Of a stretch of 64,000 nucleotides of DNA, positions 17,887 to 27,481 are shown piece by piece (within the stretch, counting starts at the first letter, position 1; the number at the start of each line of letters is the position of its first letter). The notes under the pieces were generated by a model that saw nothing but the letters and a program-made list of their open reading frames with translations, was not told where the DNA came from and made no database searches. The stretch is from Rhodomicrobium sp. R_RK_3 (GTDB taxonomy: Bacteria; Pseudomonadota; Alphaproteobacteria; Rhizobiales; Rhodomicrobiaceae). The DNA is taken from assembly GCF_002198715.1 (NCBI RefSeq), contig NZ_MWLK01000039.1, forward strand, positions 116,128 to 180,127, in the 5' to 3' direction. A program made the position numbers and the translations under genes.

Positions 17887-18117
17887 ATGAAACATGCCAT
17901 CGGGATCGCGGTGCTGTTGAGCCTCGTCCCCGCCGCCGCCCATGCCGAGAAAGACCGGGTCTGCGTCAGCGCCGCCGAAAGCGAGCGCGCCTCCTGCGTC
18001 TCCCTCGCCAAGGGCAGGACGGCCGCGCTGAATACGTGCCAGGCCAAATATGACCGGCGCGTCGGCACCTGCGCGAATATTCTGGACCCCGCGACGACGG
18101 GACGCCCGCGACGCTGA
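17887..18117 (+). CDS. Small secreted cysteine-containing protein, unknown function
   Basis: 76 residues behind a good AAGGAGGG site. The Sec signal peptide is MKHAIGIAVLLSLVPAAAHA with cleavage after AHA (residue 20). The mature part of about 56 residues has four Cys (VCVS, ASCVS, NTCQAKY, GTCANI), which could form two disulfides in the periplasm. No family recognised. It stands alone, divergent from the upstream gene. Confidence 0.6.
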   Translation: MKHAIGIAVLLSLVPAAAHAEKDRVCVSAAESERASCVSLAKGRTAALNTCQAKYDRRVGTCANILDPATTGRPRR

Positions 18118-18162
18118 TGGCTGCCCGAGGACAGCGCGGGGATCGCCCCGCGCGCCTCTCGA

Positions 18163-19152
18163 CTACCCGCCGAGCGTTTTCAGCACCGCATCCTCATACC
18201 GGCCGCCCTGGACATTGGCCGCCAGCGCGTCGAGGCTGGCGATCTGGGCGAGCGACAGCACGATCTCGGCCGCGCCGAGATTGGTCTCCAGATTGGCCAG
18301 CCGCGTGGTGCCGGGAATGACCACCAGGTTCTCGGCGCGTCCAAGCAGCCAGGCCAGCGCGATCTGCGAGGGCTGGGCGTCGTGTGCGCCGGCGATGCGC
18401 TTGATCTCCTCCACCAGCGCCAGATTGTGCTCGAAAGCCTTGCCCTGATAGCGGGGCGCCTCGGCCGCCCGGAAATCGTAGCCTTCGGCCTTCCAGTCCG
18501 GCGTGAAGCGGCCGGTCAGCATGCCGCGCCCGAGCGGCGCATAGGCGACGAGGGTCGTGCCGAGCTGGCGGCAGGCCGGCAGAATGCCGTCTTCTACGAA
18601 ACGGGTGAAGATCGAATATTCCGATTGCAGCGCGGCGATCGGGTGCACGGCGGCGGCGCGGCGCAGCGTGTCGGCGCCGACCTCGGACAGGCCGATGGCG
18701 CGCACCTTGCCTTCCTCGACCATCCGCGCCATCGCGCCGACCGTCTCCTCGATCGGCCGGGTCTTATCGAGCCGGTGCAGATAATAGAGATCGACATGAT
18801 CGGTGCGCAGATTCTTCAGCGATTGCTCGATGGCTTTGCGCGCATAGTCCGGCGAGCCGTTGATGGGCAGGCGGGCGCCGGTCTTCGGGTCGCGGCCCTG
18901 GCCGAATTTGGTGGCGATGAAGACCTTGTCGCGGCGGTCGTGGAAGGCCGCTCCGAGCAGCTTTTCGTTTGCGCCGTTGCCATAGACGTCGGCGGTATCG
19001 AAATGATCGACGCCGAGTTCGATCGCGCCCTGCAGCAGCGTGACGGCATCCGTTTCGGACATCGGCTGGCCGTAGGCGAAGGACATGCCCATGCAGCCGA
19101 GCCCGATGGCGTTGACGGTTGCCCCATTGCGTCCGATCCGGCGTTTGATCAT
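18163..19152 (-). CDS. Aldo/keto reductase
   Basis: 329 residues, NADP-dependent AKR of the bacterial YajO/AKR13 type. GLGCMGMSFAYG and HFDTADVYGNGANEKLLG carry the catalytic Asp and Tyr. The catalytic Lys is in KVFIATKFG, VDLYYLHRLD carries the catalytic His, and IPGTTRLANLETNLGA is the cofactor loop. It reduces aldehydes or ketones; the substrate is unknown. The ATG at 19152 follows AGGAGA. It is divergent from the sugar ABC operon across a 456-bp gap that includes an operator-like palindrome. Confidence 0.88.
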   Translation of the reverse strand: MIKRRIGRNGATVNAIGLGCMGMSFAYGQPMSETDAVTLLQGAIELGVDHFDTADVYGNGANEKLLGAAFHDRRDKVFIATKFGQGRDPKTGARLPINGSPDYARKAIEQSLKNLRTDHVDLYYLHRLDKTRPIEETVGAMARMVEEGKVRAIGLSEVGADTLRRAAAVHPIAALQSEYSIFTRFVEDGILPACRQLGTTLVAYAPLGRGMLTGRFTPDWKAEGYDFRAAEAPRYQGKAFEHNLALVEEIKRIAGAHDAQPSQIALAWLLGRAENLVVIPGTTRLANLETNLGAAEIVLSLAQIASLDALAANVQGGRYEDAVLKTLGG

Positions 19153-19264
19153 GGCTTTCTCTCCTGTTCGGCGTGCGCCGCGCAAGCGGCCGCTCTCGTC
19201 CCATGCCTATCATGGGAGCGCCCGCCCGCGCGAAACACGCTTCGGCGAGCCGCTGGATCACGGT

Positions 19265-19291
19265 GATTTTGGATCGGTTCCATCCAAAATC
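19265..19291. promoter_or_regulatory. Operator-like perfect inverted repeat GATTTTGGAT-N7-ATCCAAAATC
   Basis: Two 10-bp arms are perfectly complementary around a 7-bp spacer, in the 456-bp gap between the aldo/keto reductase and the sugar ABC operon. The remaining gap (19153-19264 and 19292-19516) has no gene; a loose promoter-like TTGGCC-N18-TAAAGT occurs at 19406-19435. GntR-family operators often have this kind of symmetric arm, but no regulator gene lies nearby. Confidence 0.5.
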
Positions 19292-19516
19292 CTGAACTGT
19301 GACCTCATTCTAGCGCGGGGAGCGGGATGACCGGCGGCCGGCGGCTTGCCGCTTTTCCTCCTCTCGCTCTAAGACGAAAGCGATAAGCCAAACCGAAAAA
19401 AGTGCTTGGCCCCTGTTCGGTTGCACACGTAAAGTACCGCCAAGGATCGGGCAATGCTCCAGCCGCGCGGCGGCGGGGTTAATAAGCCGTTTGGGCACGC
19501 CTGGCCGGGAGGAAAC

Positions 19517-19594
19517 ATGAAACAGCCATTCTCGCGGACTCCGCGCGGCGCTTGGCGGCATTGCGCCGGCCGGCATCACATCCAGATCATATAG
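19517..19594 (+). CDS. Possible 25-residue leader ORF ahead of the ABC ATPase gene
   Basis: The ATG at 19517 follows the strongest Shine-Dalgarno in the area (GGGAGGAAAC) and runs 25 codons, starting MKQPFSRTPRG, to a TAG 14 bp before the ATPase start. The ATPase ATG at 19609 lacks a Shine-Dalgarno of its own, so coupled translation through this ORF is plausible. It may equally be a non-functional chance ORF. Confidence 0.4.
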   Translation: MKQPFSRTPRGAWRHCAGRHHIQII

Positions 19595-19608
19595 ACGGGC
19601 CGGGATTT

Positions 19609-20682
19609 ATGGCATCGGTCGATATCAGGCGCGTGACGAAGCAATTCGGTTCGCATCCCGTGATCCATGGCGTCGACATCGCCATTGCCGATCATGAATT
19701 CGTCGTGCTCGTCGGCCCGTCCGGCTGCGGCAAGTCCACCCTGCTGCGCATGATCGCGGGGCTGGAGCAGATCTCCGGCGGGGAGATCGTCATCGGCGGG
19801 CGCGTCGTCAACGACGTGCAGCCGAAAGAGCGCGACATCGCCATGGTGTTCCAGAATTATGCGCTCTACCCGCATATGACGGTGCACGATAATATGGCCT
19901 TCAGCATGAAGTTGCGCGGCGCGCCGCAGGCCGAAATCACCGAGCGCGTCAACAAGGCGGCCGACATCCTCGCCCTGACGCCGCTGCTGCAGCGCTATCC
20001 GCGGCAATTGTCCGGCGGCCAGCGCCAGCGCGTGGCGATGGGCCGGGCGATCGTGCGCGATCCGCAGGTCTTCCTGTTCGACGAGCCGCTATCCAATCTC
20101 GATGCCAAGCTGCGCGTCGCCATGCGCACCGAGATCAAGGCGCTGCACCAGCGGCTGCGCACCACCTCGATCTACGTCACCCACGATCAGGTCGAGGCGA
20201 TGAGCATGGCCGACCGCATCGTGCTGATGCGCGACGGCGTCGTCGAGCAGATCGGCTCGCCGCTCGAACTTTACGACCATCCGGCGAACGTCTTCGCGGC
20301 CGGCTTCATCGGCTCGCCGGCGATGAATTTCCTGCCCGGCATGCTGCGCCGCGCGGGCAATGAACTGCATGTCGAGACCGCGCGGGGCATCCGCCTGCCG
20401 CTGCCGTCCAATGCGGGCGGCACGGACGGGCAGAAGGTCATTTACGGCGTTCGGCCCGAGCACCTGTCGCTCGGCGGCGAGGGCATCCCGGCGACGGTCG
20501 CCGTGGTCGAGCCGACCGGGGCGGACACATTCGTCTATAGCGAAGTCGGCGGCGTGCCGGTCTGTGCCACGTTTTCCGAGCGCCACGCTTTCGAGCCGGG
20601 CAAGCAGATCGTGCTGAAGCCGCAGCTCGAGACGGTGCATCTTTTCGATGAAGCCAGCGGGGTGGCCATCCGCAACGCCTAG
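19609..20682 (+). CDS. Carbohydrate ABC transporter ATP-binding protein (UgpC/MsmK-like)
   Basis: 357 residues. Walker A GPSGCGKST, Q-loop MVFQNYALYPHMT, signature LSGGQRQRVAMGRAI, Walker B FLFDEPLSNLDAKLRV and H-loop YVTHDQVEAM, followed by a TOBE-type C-terminus with YGVRPEHLSLG. This is the MalK/UgpC ATPase type that energises sugar or polyol importers. It is the first gene of the binding protein-permease-permease set downstream. Start chosen at the ATG of MASVDIRRV; earlier in-frame codons have no support. Confidence 0.9.
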   Translation: MASVDIRRVTKQFGSHPVIHGVDIAIADHEFVVLVGPSGCGKSTLLRMIAGLEQISGGEIVIGGRVVNDVQPKERDIAMVFQNYALYPHMTVHDNMAFSMKLRGAPQAEITERVNKAADILALTPLLQRYPRQLSGGQRQRVAMGRAIVRDPQVFLFDEPLSNLDAKLRVAMRTEIKALHQRLRTTSIYVTHDQVEAMSMADRIVLMRDGVVEQIGSPLELYDHPANVFAAGFIGSPAMNFLPGMLRRAGNELHVETARGIRLPLPSNAGGTDGQKVIYGVRPEHLSLGGEGIPATVAVVEPTGADTFVYSEVGGVPVCATFSERHAFEPGKQIVLKPQLETVHLFDEASGVAIRNA

Positions 20683-20750
20683 GCCAGGCAAAAAGAACCG
20701 AACGCGAAGGGCGGCCCAGAGACCGCCTTCAATCCAAGGGAGAGACGAGC

Positions 20751-22064
20751 ATGACGAAATTCACCAGGCGCGATGCGCTCAAGCTCGGTGCTGGCGCGAC
20801 CGCCGCCGCCGGCCTCACGAGCATGTTCGGCGCCGCGCCGGCCGCCGCCCAGGACGCCTTCACGCCGGAAGCCGGCGCGAGCTTGCGCGTGCTGCGCTGG
20901 TCGCCTTTCGTGAAGGGCGATGAGGAAAGCTGGATCGCCAACACCAAGAAATTCACCGAAAAGACCGGCGTCGAAGTCCGCATCGACAAGGAAAGCTGGG
21001 AAGACATCCGCCCGAAAGCCGCCGTCGCCGCCAATGTCGGCTCAGGCCCGGACATCATGTTCGTCTGGTTCGACGATCCCTTCCAATACCCGGACAAGTT
21101 GCTCGACGTCACCGACCTCGCCGCCGGCCTCGGCAAGAAATATGGCGGCTGGTATGACGGCCCGGCCGCCTACGCCACCAAGGACGGCCGCAATATCGGC
21201 CTGCCGCTCGCTGTCATCGGCAACGCGGTTTGCTATCGCGAAAGCTGGGTGAAGGAAGCCGGCTTCTCCGAATTCCCCAAGGACACCGCCGGGTTCCTGG
21301 AACTGTGCAAGGCGCTGAAGGCGAAAGGCCATCCGGCCGGCTTCCCGCATGGCCACGCGGTCGGCGATGGCAACAACTACGCGCATTGGCTGCTCTGGAG
21401 CCATGGCGGCAAGACCGTGGACGAGAGCGGCAAGGCCGCGATCAACAGCCCGGAGACCATCGCCGCGCTGAAATACGCCGCCGAGCTGTACAAGACCTTC
21501 ATCCCCGGCACCGAGAGCTGGCTCGACGTCAACAACAACCGCGCTTTCCTCGCCGGTGAAATCGGCCTGACCGCCAACGGCGTCTCGCTCTATTACGCGG
21601 CCAAGAACGATCCAAAGCTCGCCGACATGGCCAAGGATATCAGGACCACGGCCTTCCCGGTCGGTCCGGTCGGCAAGCCGGTCGAGCTGTACCAGACGAC
21701 CTCGACGGTGATCTTCAAATACACGAAGTTCCCGAAAGCGGCGCAGGCCTATCTGCAATTCATGTTCGACGATGCGCAGATGAATGCCTGGATCCAGGCA
21801 TCGAGCGGCTATTGCTGCCAGACGCTGAAAGCCTATGCCGCCAACCCGGTCTGGACCGCCGACCCGAACCATGCGCCTTACGCCAAGGCGTCGGAGCAGT
21901 TGCGCCCGAACGGCTTTGCCGGCCCGCTCGGCTATGCCTCCGCCGCCGTGATGGGCGACTATGTGCTGGTCGACATGTTCGCCGAGGTGGTGACCGGCCA
22001 GCGCACGCCGGAAGAAGCCGCCAAGCGCGCCGAAACGCGCATCAACCGGTATTATAAGGTCTGA
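20751..22064 (+). CDS. Carbohydrate ABC transporter substrate-binding protein (Tat-exported)
   Basis: 437 residues, extracellular solute-binding family 1. The N-terminus TRRDALKLGAGATAAAGL is a twin-arginine signal, with cleavage likely near AAAQDA (about residue 35). The mature part has the usual sugar-binding pattern with GPDIMFVWFDDP and LPLAVIGNAVCYRESW. It is preceded by AAGGGAGAGACGAGC. It probably binds an oligosaccharide, polyol or sugar acid for the two permeases downstream. The dehydratase further on hints at a pentose-related ligand, which is inference. Confidence 0.87.
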   Translation: MTKFTRRDALKLGAGATAAAGLTSMFGAAPAAAQDAFTPEAGASLRVLRWSPFVKGDEESWIANTKKFTEKTGVEVRIDKESWEDIRPKAAVAANVGSGPDIMFVWFDDPFQYPDKLLDVTDLAAGLGKKYGGWYDGPAAYATKDGRNIGLPLAVIGNAVCYRESWVKEAGFSEFPKDTAGFLELCKALKAKGHPAGFPHGHAVGDGNNYAHWLLWSHGGKTVDESGKAAINSPETIAALKYAAELYKTFIPGTESWLDVNNNRAFLAGEIGLTANGVSLYYAAKNDPKLADMAKDIRTTAFPVGPVGKPVELYQTTSTVIFKYTKFPKAAQAYLQFMFDDAQMNAWIQASSGYCCQTLKAYAANPVWTADPNHAPYAKASEQLRPNGFAGPLGYASAAVMGDYVLVDMFAEVVTGQRTPEEAAKRAETRINRYYKV

Positions 22065-22085
22065 TTTTGAGGCTGAGCTTGTTGC

Positions 22086-22220
22086 CTACCCCTCACCCAC
22101 CCGCCTGACGGCGGGAGCCCTCTCCCTCAAGGGGAGAAGGCAATTAAGGCGCCTCTCGTCTTTTTGCCCTCTCCCCTCGCGGGAGAGGGCGGGCGCCGGA
22201 GGCGACCGGGTGAGGGGGGC
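22086..22220. repeat. Family A palindromic repeat, paired copy
   Basis: It has CCCCTCACCC, AGCCCTCTCCCT and GGGGAGAAGG, then GCCCTCTCCCC and GGGAGAGGGCGGG, and ends in GACCGGGTGAGGGGGG. It lies between the binding-protein gene and the first permease gene. The open frame of the permease runs back into it, which shows that the longer reading is an artefact. Confidence 0.75.
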
Positions 22221-22289
22221 GGCAGGCACAGAATTGAAGTGGCGCCCCCGCCGCCATCCGGGAATTCCCCGGGATTGCTGAAGGTCAAC

Positions 22290-23258
22290 GTGCAGAAGCC
22301 AAATGCCATAGCAGCCGATGCGATCACGGCAGGCGCTCAGCCGCCGGCCCGCTCGTGGCTGTCCAAAGCGCTCGAGGGACGCAATACGCTCGGCGGGCTG
22401 TTCATGCTGCCCGCCGCCGCCGTGCTGCTGATCTTCCTGACCTATCCGCTGGCGCTCGGCGTCTGGCTCGGCTTCACCGACACCACCATCGGCCGCCCCG
22501 GCCAGTTCATCGGCCTCGAAAACTACGAAGCGCTGTGGGACGACACCGTCTTCTGGCTGGCCGTGTTCAATACGCTGCTCTATACCAGCGTCGCCTCGGT
22601 GTTCAAATTCGCGCTCGGCCTCTGGCTGGCGCTGCTGCTCAACGAGCGGCTGCCCTTCAAGGCTTTCATCCGCGCCATCGTGCTCTTGCCATGGGTGGTG
22701 CCGACGGTACTTTCGGCGATCGCCTTCTGGTGGATCTACGACGCGCAATTCTCGATCATTTCTTGGGCGCTGATCCAGATCGGCCTCATCGACGCGCCCA
22801 TCAACTTCCTCGGCGACGCGACCAATGCGCGGGCATCGGTGATCGCCGCCAATGTCTGGCGCGGCATTCCCTTCGTCGCCATCACGCTGCTGGCCGGCCT
22901 GCAAACCATCCCGCAATCGCTCTATGAGGCGGCGACGCTCGACGGCGCCTCCTCCTGGCAGCGTTTCCGCTACATCACCCTGCCGATGCTGACGCCGATT
23001 ATCGCCGTGGTGATGACCTTCTCGGTGCTGTTCACCTTCACCGACTTCCAGCTCATCTACGTGCTGACGCGCGGCGGCCCGGTGAACGCCACCCATCTGA
23101 TGGCGACGCTGTCCTTCCAGCGCGCCATTCCCGGCGGACAGTTAGGGGAGGGCGCGGCCATCGCCGTCGCCATGATCCCGTTCCTGCTGTCGGCCATCCT
23201 CTTCAGCTATTTCGGCCTGCAGCGCCGGCGCTGGCAGCAAGGCGGACGCGACGCATGA
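22290..23258 (+). CDS. Carbohydrate ABC transporter permease (MalF/UgpA type)
   Basis: 322 residues from the GTG at 22290, five bases after AAGG. Six or so transmembrane helices (first LGGLFMLPAAAVLLIFLTYP), with the EAA loop YEAATLDGASSWQRFRYITLP near residue 210. It forms half of the import channel with the next gene, with which it overlaps by 4 bp (ATGA). The upstream 42 codons of the open frame come from a repeat element and were left out. Confidence 0.87.
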   Translation: MQKPNAIAADAITAGAQPPARSWLSKALEGRNTLGGLFMLPAAAVLLIFLTYPLALGVWLGFTDTTIGRPGQFIGLENYEALWDDTVFWLAVFNTLLYTSVASVFKFALGLWLALLLNERLPFKAFIRAIVLLPWVVPTVLSAIAFWWIYDAQFSIISWALIQIGLIDAPINFLGDATNARASVIAANVWRGIPFVAITLLAGLQTIPQSLYEAATLDGASSWQRFRYITLPMLTPIIAVVMTFSVLFTFTDFQLIYVLTRGGPVNATHLMATLSFQRAIPGGQLGEGAAIAVAMIPFLLSAILFSYFGLQRRRWQQGGRDA

Positions 23259-24157
23259 GCACCCTCAATCCCCCCGGCGCCGCCGATAGCGGCCAGAGCG
23301 ACAATGACGGCATGCGCTATCTCGACAGCGGCATGCGCCGGCTGGTCACCGTCTATCTGCCGCTGACCGTGTTCATGATCGTGCTGCTGTTCCCGTTCTA
23401 TTGGATGGCGATCACCGCCTTCAAGCCGGACCACCAGCTCACCGACTACAAGAACTACAGCCCGTTCTGGGTCTGGGACCCGACGATGCGGCACATCAAC
23501 TACCTGCTGTTCGAGACCTCCTATCCGCACTGGTTCTGGAACACCATCGTCATCTCGGTCGCCGCGACCGCGATCGCGCTCGCCTGCTCGGTGTTCGCCG
23601 CCTATGCCATCGAGCGGCTGCGCTTCACCGGTTCGCGCTATGTCGGCCTCGGCATTTTCCTCGCCTATCTGGTGCCGCCCTCGATCCTGTTCATTCCGCT
23701 CGCCTTGATGGTGTTCAAGCTCGGCTTGTACGACTCGCCCTTCGCGCTGATCCTGACCTATCCGACCTTCCTCATTCCCTTCTGCACCTGGCTGCTGATG
23801 GGCTATTTCCGCTCGATCCCGTTCGAGCTGGAGGAATGCGCACTGATCGATGGCGCGACGCGCTGGCAGATTCTCACCAAGATCACCCTGCCGCTCTCGG
23901 TGCCGGGGCTGATCTCGGCGGGCATCTTCGCCTTCACCCTGTCATGGAACGAGTTCATTTACGCGCTGACCTTCATCCAGTCCTCGGAGAACAAGACCGT
24001 GCCGGTCGGCGTGCTGACCGAGCTGGTCCGCTCCGACGTCTATGAATGGGGATCGCTGATGGCGGGTGCGCTCTTCGGCTCGCTGCCCGTCGTCATCCTT
24101 TACTCCTTCTTCGTCGAGCATTACGTGTCGAGCATGACCGGCGCGGTGAAGGAATAG
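23255..24157 (+). CDS. Carbohydrate ABC transporter permease (MalG/UgpE type)
   Basis: 300 residues, about six transmembrane helices (LTVFMIVLLFPFYWMAITAF first). The EAA loop is LEECALIDGATRWQILTKITLP near 195-216. It is the second channel subunit; it begins inside the stop of the preceding permease gene. The C-terminus VEHYVSSMTGAVKE is typical for this family. Confidence 0.9.
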   Translation: MSTLNPPGAADSGQSDNDGMRYLDSGMRRLVTVYLPLTVFMIVLLFPFYWMAITAFKPDHQLTDYKNYSPFWVWDPTMRHINYLLFETSYPHWFWNTIVISVAATAIALACSVFAAYAIERLRFTGSRYVGLGIFLAYLVPPSILFIPLALMVFKLGLYDSPFALILTYPTFLIPFCTWLLMGYFRSIPFELEECALIDGATRWQILTKITLPLSVPGLISAGIFAFTLSWNEFIYALTFIQSSENKTVPVGVLTELVRSDVYEWGSLMAGALFGSLPVVILYSFFVEHYVSSMTGAVKE

Positions 24158-24298
24158 ACCGGACGGGGCAAGGGCGCTTATAAATGTCAGGCATGGACGG
24201 AGGCTTCGGCCGTCCCCTCTCCGAACGGGGGAGGAAGCCTGCTGTGCTGCTTATACGAATTCGGCCCGAGTGGCCTCAGTCACGGAGACGCAAGAGCA

Positions 24299-26086
24299 AT
24301 GACCCAGAACGGTAAAGGCCGCCCGCTGCGCAGCACTTTGTGGTGGGACAACCCGGCCGATCCGGGCATGACGGCGCTCTATCTCGAACGCTACCTGAAT
24401 TTCGGCCTGACCCGCGAGGAGCTGCAATCCGGCAAGCCGATCATAGGCATCGCCCAGACCGGCAGCGACCTGTCGCCCTGCAACCGCCATCATATCGAGC
24501 TGGCCTCGCGCGTCCGCGACGGCATCCGCGCCGCCGGCGGCGTGCCGCTGGAATTTCCGGTCCACCCGATCCAGGAGACCGGCAAGCGCCCGACCGCCGC
24601 GCTCGACCGCAATCTTGCCTATCTCGGCCTCGTGGAAGTGCTCTACGGCTATCCGCTCGACGGCGTCGTGCTGACGACGGGTTGCGACAAAACCACGCCA
24701 GCCATGCTGATGGGCGCGGCGACCGTCGATATTCCGGCCATCGTGCTGTCGGGCGGCCCAATGCTCGACGGCCATTTCGAGGGCAAGCTGGCCGGCTCCG
24801 GCACGGTCGTGTGGGAAGCGCGCCGCCGCCACGCCGCGGGCGAGATCGACTACGACACCTTCATCGAGATGGTCGCCGGCTCCGCGCCGAGCGTCGGCCA
24901 TTGCAACACCATGGGCACGGCCTCGTCGATGAACGCCATGGCCGAGGCGCTCGGCATGACGCTGCCCGGCGGCGCGGCCATCCCCGCGCCCTATCGCGAG
25001 CGCGGCCAGAACGCCTATGAGACCGGCAAGCGCATCGTCGCCATGGTGCATGAGGATTTGCGGCCCTCGCACATCATGACCCGGCAGGCTTTCGAGAACG
25101 CCATCGTCGTCGCCTCCGCCATCGGCGCTTCGACCAATTGCCCGCCGCATGTCAACGCGATCGCGCGCCATATCGGCGTCGAGCTGGTCAACGACGACTG
25201 GGACCGCATCGGCTACGACATCCCGCTGCTGGTCAACATGATGCCGGCGGGCGAATATCTGGGCGAATCCTATCATCGCGCGGGCGGTCTCCCCGCCGTC
25301 ATCGCCGAGCTGATGCGGCACGGCAAGATCCATCGGGGCGCGCTGACGGTCACCGGCCGCAGCATCGGCGAGAACAATGAAGGTGCCAGGATCACCGACT
25401 CCAAGGTGATCCGGACGTTCGAGGATCCGCTGAAGCAGCAGGCGGGTTTCGCCGTATTGAAGGGCAATCTGTTCGACAGCGCCATCATGAAGACGTCGGT
25501 GATCTCGGAGGATTTCCAGCGCCGCTACCTGCGCAAGAAGGGCGACGAGAACGCCTTCGAGGGCCGCGCCATCGTCTTCGACGGCCCGGAGGATTACCAT
25601 CAGCGCATCAACGAGCCCGGCCTCCAGATCGACGAGAATTGCCTGCTGATCATCCGCAATTGCGGCCCGGTCGGCTATCCCGGCTCGGCCGAGGTGGTGA
25701 ACATGCTGCCGCCGGACGCACTGGTCAGGCGCGGCATTTCCGAACTGCCCTGCATCGGTGACGGCCGCCAGAGCGGCACCTCGGGCAGCCCGTCGATCCT
25801 GAACGCCTCGCCGGAAGCGGCGGTCGGCGGCGGCTTGGCGCTGTTGCAGACCGGCGACTGGATCCGCATCGACCTGAACAAGCGCAGCGCCAATCTGATG
25901 GTCTCGGACGCGGAGTTGGCGCAGCGGCGCAAGGATTACAAGCTGCCGGAACTGGTCAACCAGACACCCTGGCAGGAGATCTACCGCTCCATGGTCGGCC
26001 AGCTCGACGGCGGCGGCGTGCTGGAGAACGCGGTGAAATACCAGAAGGTCGCCGAGACCTTCGGCGTCCCGCGCAACAATCACTGA
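24299..26086 (+). CDS. Pentonate dehydratase of the IlvD/Edd family (xylonate dehydratase-like)
   Basis: 595 residues. The N-terminus has [19 protein letters not shown] and [16 protein letters not shown]. Cluster cysteines are in [10 protein letters not shown] and [12 protein letters not shown], and the C-terminus [10 protein letters not shown]...NNH matches the pattern I recall for Caulobacter XylD. Such enzymes remove water from D-xylonate or L-arabonate to give a 2-keto-3-deoxy acid, using an Fe-S cluster and Mg. It follows the sugar ABC genes, consistent with a sugar-acid route. The exact pentonate cannot be told from sequence. A possible leader between 24158 and 24298 contains a weak family A half hairpin. 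Confidence 0.85.
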   Translation: MTQNGKGRPLRSTLWWDNPADPGMTALYLERYLNFGLTREELQSGKPIIGIAQTGSDLSPCNRHHIELASRVRDGIRAAGGVPLEFPVHPIQETGKRPTAALDRNLAYLGLVEVLYGYPLDGVVLTTGCDKTTPAMLMGAATVDIPAIVLSGGPMLDGHFEGKLAGSGTVVWEARRRHAAGEIDYDTFIEMVAGSAPSVGHCNTMGTASSMNAMAEALGMTLPGGAAIPAPYRERGQNAYETGKRIVAMVHEDLRPSHIMTRQAFENAIVVASAIGASTNCPPHVNAIARHIGVELVNDDWDRIGYDIPLLVNMMPAGEYLGESYHRAGGLPAVIAELMRHGKIHRGALTVTGRSIGENNEGARITDSKVIRTFEDPLKQQAGFAVLKGNLFDSAIMKTSVISEDFQRRYLRKKGDENAFEGRAIVFDGPEDYHQRINEPGLQIDENCLLIIRNCGPVGYPGSAEVVNMLPPDALVRRGISELPCIGDGRQSGTSGSPSILNASPEAAVGGGLALLQTGDWIRIDLNKRSANLMVSDAELAQRRKDYKLPELVNQTPWQEIYRSMVGQLDGGGVLENAVKYQKVAETFGVPRNNH

Positions 26087-26124
26087 CTGCGGACGGGCAA
26101 GCCCCGCACGCCACCACACTCACA

Positions 26125-26234
26125 GATGTCATCCCCGCGAAGGCGGGGATCCAGTAAAGGGCAACATTCGTTGTAGGCACGGCCTGAACGCGAGCGCTGC
26201 GGAGTACTGGATCCCCTCCTGCGCGGGGATGACA
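26125..26234. repeat. Family B repeat, full copy
   Basis: Starts ATGTCATCCCCGCGAAGGCG and ends CTCCTGCGCGGGGATGACA, with GGATCCAGTAAAGGGCAAC and GCTGCGGAGTACTGGATCC inside. It is the better preserved of the two full copies (other at 2318-2400). It occupies the gap between the dehydratase and epimerase-like genes. Confidence 0.8.
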
Positions 26235-26259
26235 ACAAGAAGGACTTGGGAGGTCGTCC

Positions 26260-27264
26260 ATGCGCATCGTCATCACCGGAGGCACAGGGTTCGTCGGACG
26301 CAAACTGGCCGAGCGGCTGCTGCGCGACGGCGCGGCGGCGGGGCCGGGCGGCGCGCGGCAGGAAATCTCCGAGGTCGTGCTGTTCGACCAGGCCGAGCCG
26401 ATGCCGCCCATCGAGCCGACCAACCGGCTGAAAATCGTCACCGGCGACATCACCGACGCCGCTCAGGTCGAGGCGCTGATCACGCCCGGCACTGGCAGCA
26501 TCTACCATTTCGCCGCCGTGGTCAGCGCGGGCGCGGAGGCCGATCTCGATCTCGGCTATGCCGTCAATCTCGACGGCACCCGGCATGTGCTGAACGCCGC
26601 GCGCAAGCTCCCGGCGCCGCCGCGCGTGGTGTTCGCCTCCAGCGCCGCCGTCTATGGCGGCGAGCCGCCGCTCACCGTCGACGACGAGACGCCGCCGACG
26701 CCGCGCACCTCCTACGGCGCGCAGAAGGCGGCGGGCGAACTGTTCGTCAACGACTACACGCGGCGTGGCATCGTCGATGGACGCTCGGTGCGCCTGCCGA
26801 CCATCGTCGTGCGCCCCGGCCGGCCGAACAAGGCGGCCTCCACCTTCGCCTCCTCGATGCTGCGCGAGCCGCTGGCGGGGCAGACCGCAATCTGCCCGGT
26901 CTCGCCGGCCTCGCGCATGGCGATCCTGTCGCCGCGCCGCCTGATCGACTGCCTGATCGCGCTGCACGAGATGGACGGCGACGATCTCGGCTTCAACCGC
27001 ACGGTGCTGCTGCCATCGATCAGCGTCAGCATCGGCGAGATGGCGGATTCGCTGCGCCGCATCGGCGGCGAGGCGGCGGCGGCCCGCATCCTGTGGGAGC
27101 CCGACCCATTCATCCAGAAGATCGTCGATGGCTGGCCGGGCGCGATGCTGGCCCAGCGCGCCGAATCGCTCGGCTTCAAGGCGGACGCCAATATGGACGA
27201 GATCATCACCGCCTTCATCGAGGACGATCTTCCCGCGCAGAGGCGCTTAGTCGCGGGCGGCTGA
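26260..27264 (+). CDS. denD: NAD-dependent dehydrogenase of the DenD (D-erythronate dehydrogenase) type
   Basis: 334 residues, extended short-chain dehydrogenase fold. The NAD loop is GGTGFVGRKLAE, and the catalytic Ser and YxxxK are in FASSAAVYGG and TSYGAQKAAGE. VRLPTIVVRPGRPNKAAST is characteristic of the DenD subgroup, which oxidises D-erythronate to 2-oxotetronate. It follows the pentonate dehydratase after a repeat, suggesting a joint sugar-acid pathway. The name is a subgroup assignment; activity on another hydroxy acid is possible. Confidence 0.7.
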   Translation: MRIVITGGTGFVGRKLAERLLRDGAAAGPGGARQEISEVVLFDQAEPMPPIEPTNRLKIVTGDITDAAQVEALITPGTGSIYHFAAVVSAGAEADLDLGYAVNLDGTRHVLNAARKLPAPPRVVFASSAAVYGGEPPLTVDDETPPTPRTSYGAQKAAGELFVNDYTRRGIVDGRSVRLPTIVVRPGRPNKAASTFASSMLREPLAGQTAICPVSPASRMAILSPRRLIDCLIALHEMDGDDLGFNRTVLLPSISVSIGEMADSLRRIGGEAAAARILWEPDPFIQKIVDGWPGAMLAQRAESLGFKADANMDEIITAFIEDDLPAQRRLVAGG

Positions 27265-27430
27265 CGCTCTCATCGCATTCCCGCGAAAGTGCCGGCGAAG
27301 ACAGTGAGAGCGCGGCGCTATTCGCATCGGCGAGCGTCGGGCGGGCGATCGCCAGCGGCGTACCGACTCCATCATCGGAGAGCCCGCCTGAACGCGGGGA
27401 TGCCAAGGACTGTCGCGCGTCTTCGCCCAG

Positions 27431-27459
27431 AAAAAAAACGGGGCGCAAGGCCCCGTTTT
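27431..27459 (-). terminator. Rho-independent terminator of the porin-type gene, possibly bidirectional
   Basis: The hairpin ACGGGGC-GCAAG-GCCCCGT is flanked by A8 on the left and TTTT on the right. The A-run gives a U-tract for leftward transcripts from 27482-28246; the T-run could serve rightward transcripts from denD. Confidence 0.8.
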
Positions 27460-27481
27460 AAGCTCACAGTTTGCGGGCCGC

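Noticed and set aside
22164..22289. Longer start of the first sugar permease
   Set aside because: The extra residues are a translated family A repeat; the GTG at 22290 has its own Shine-Dalgarno.
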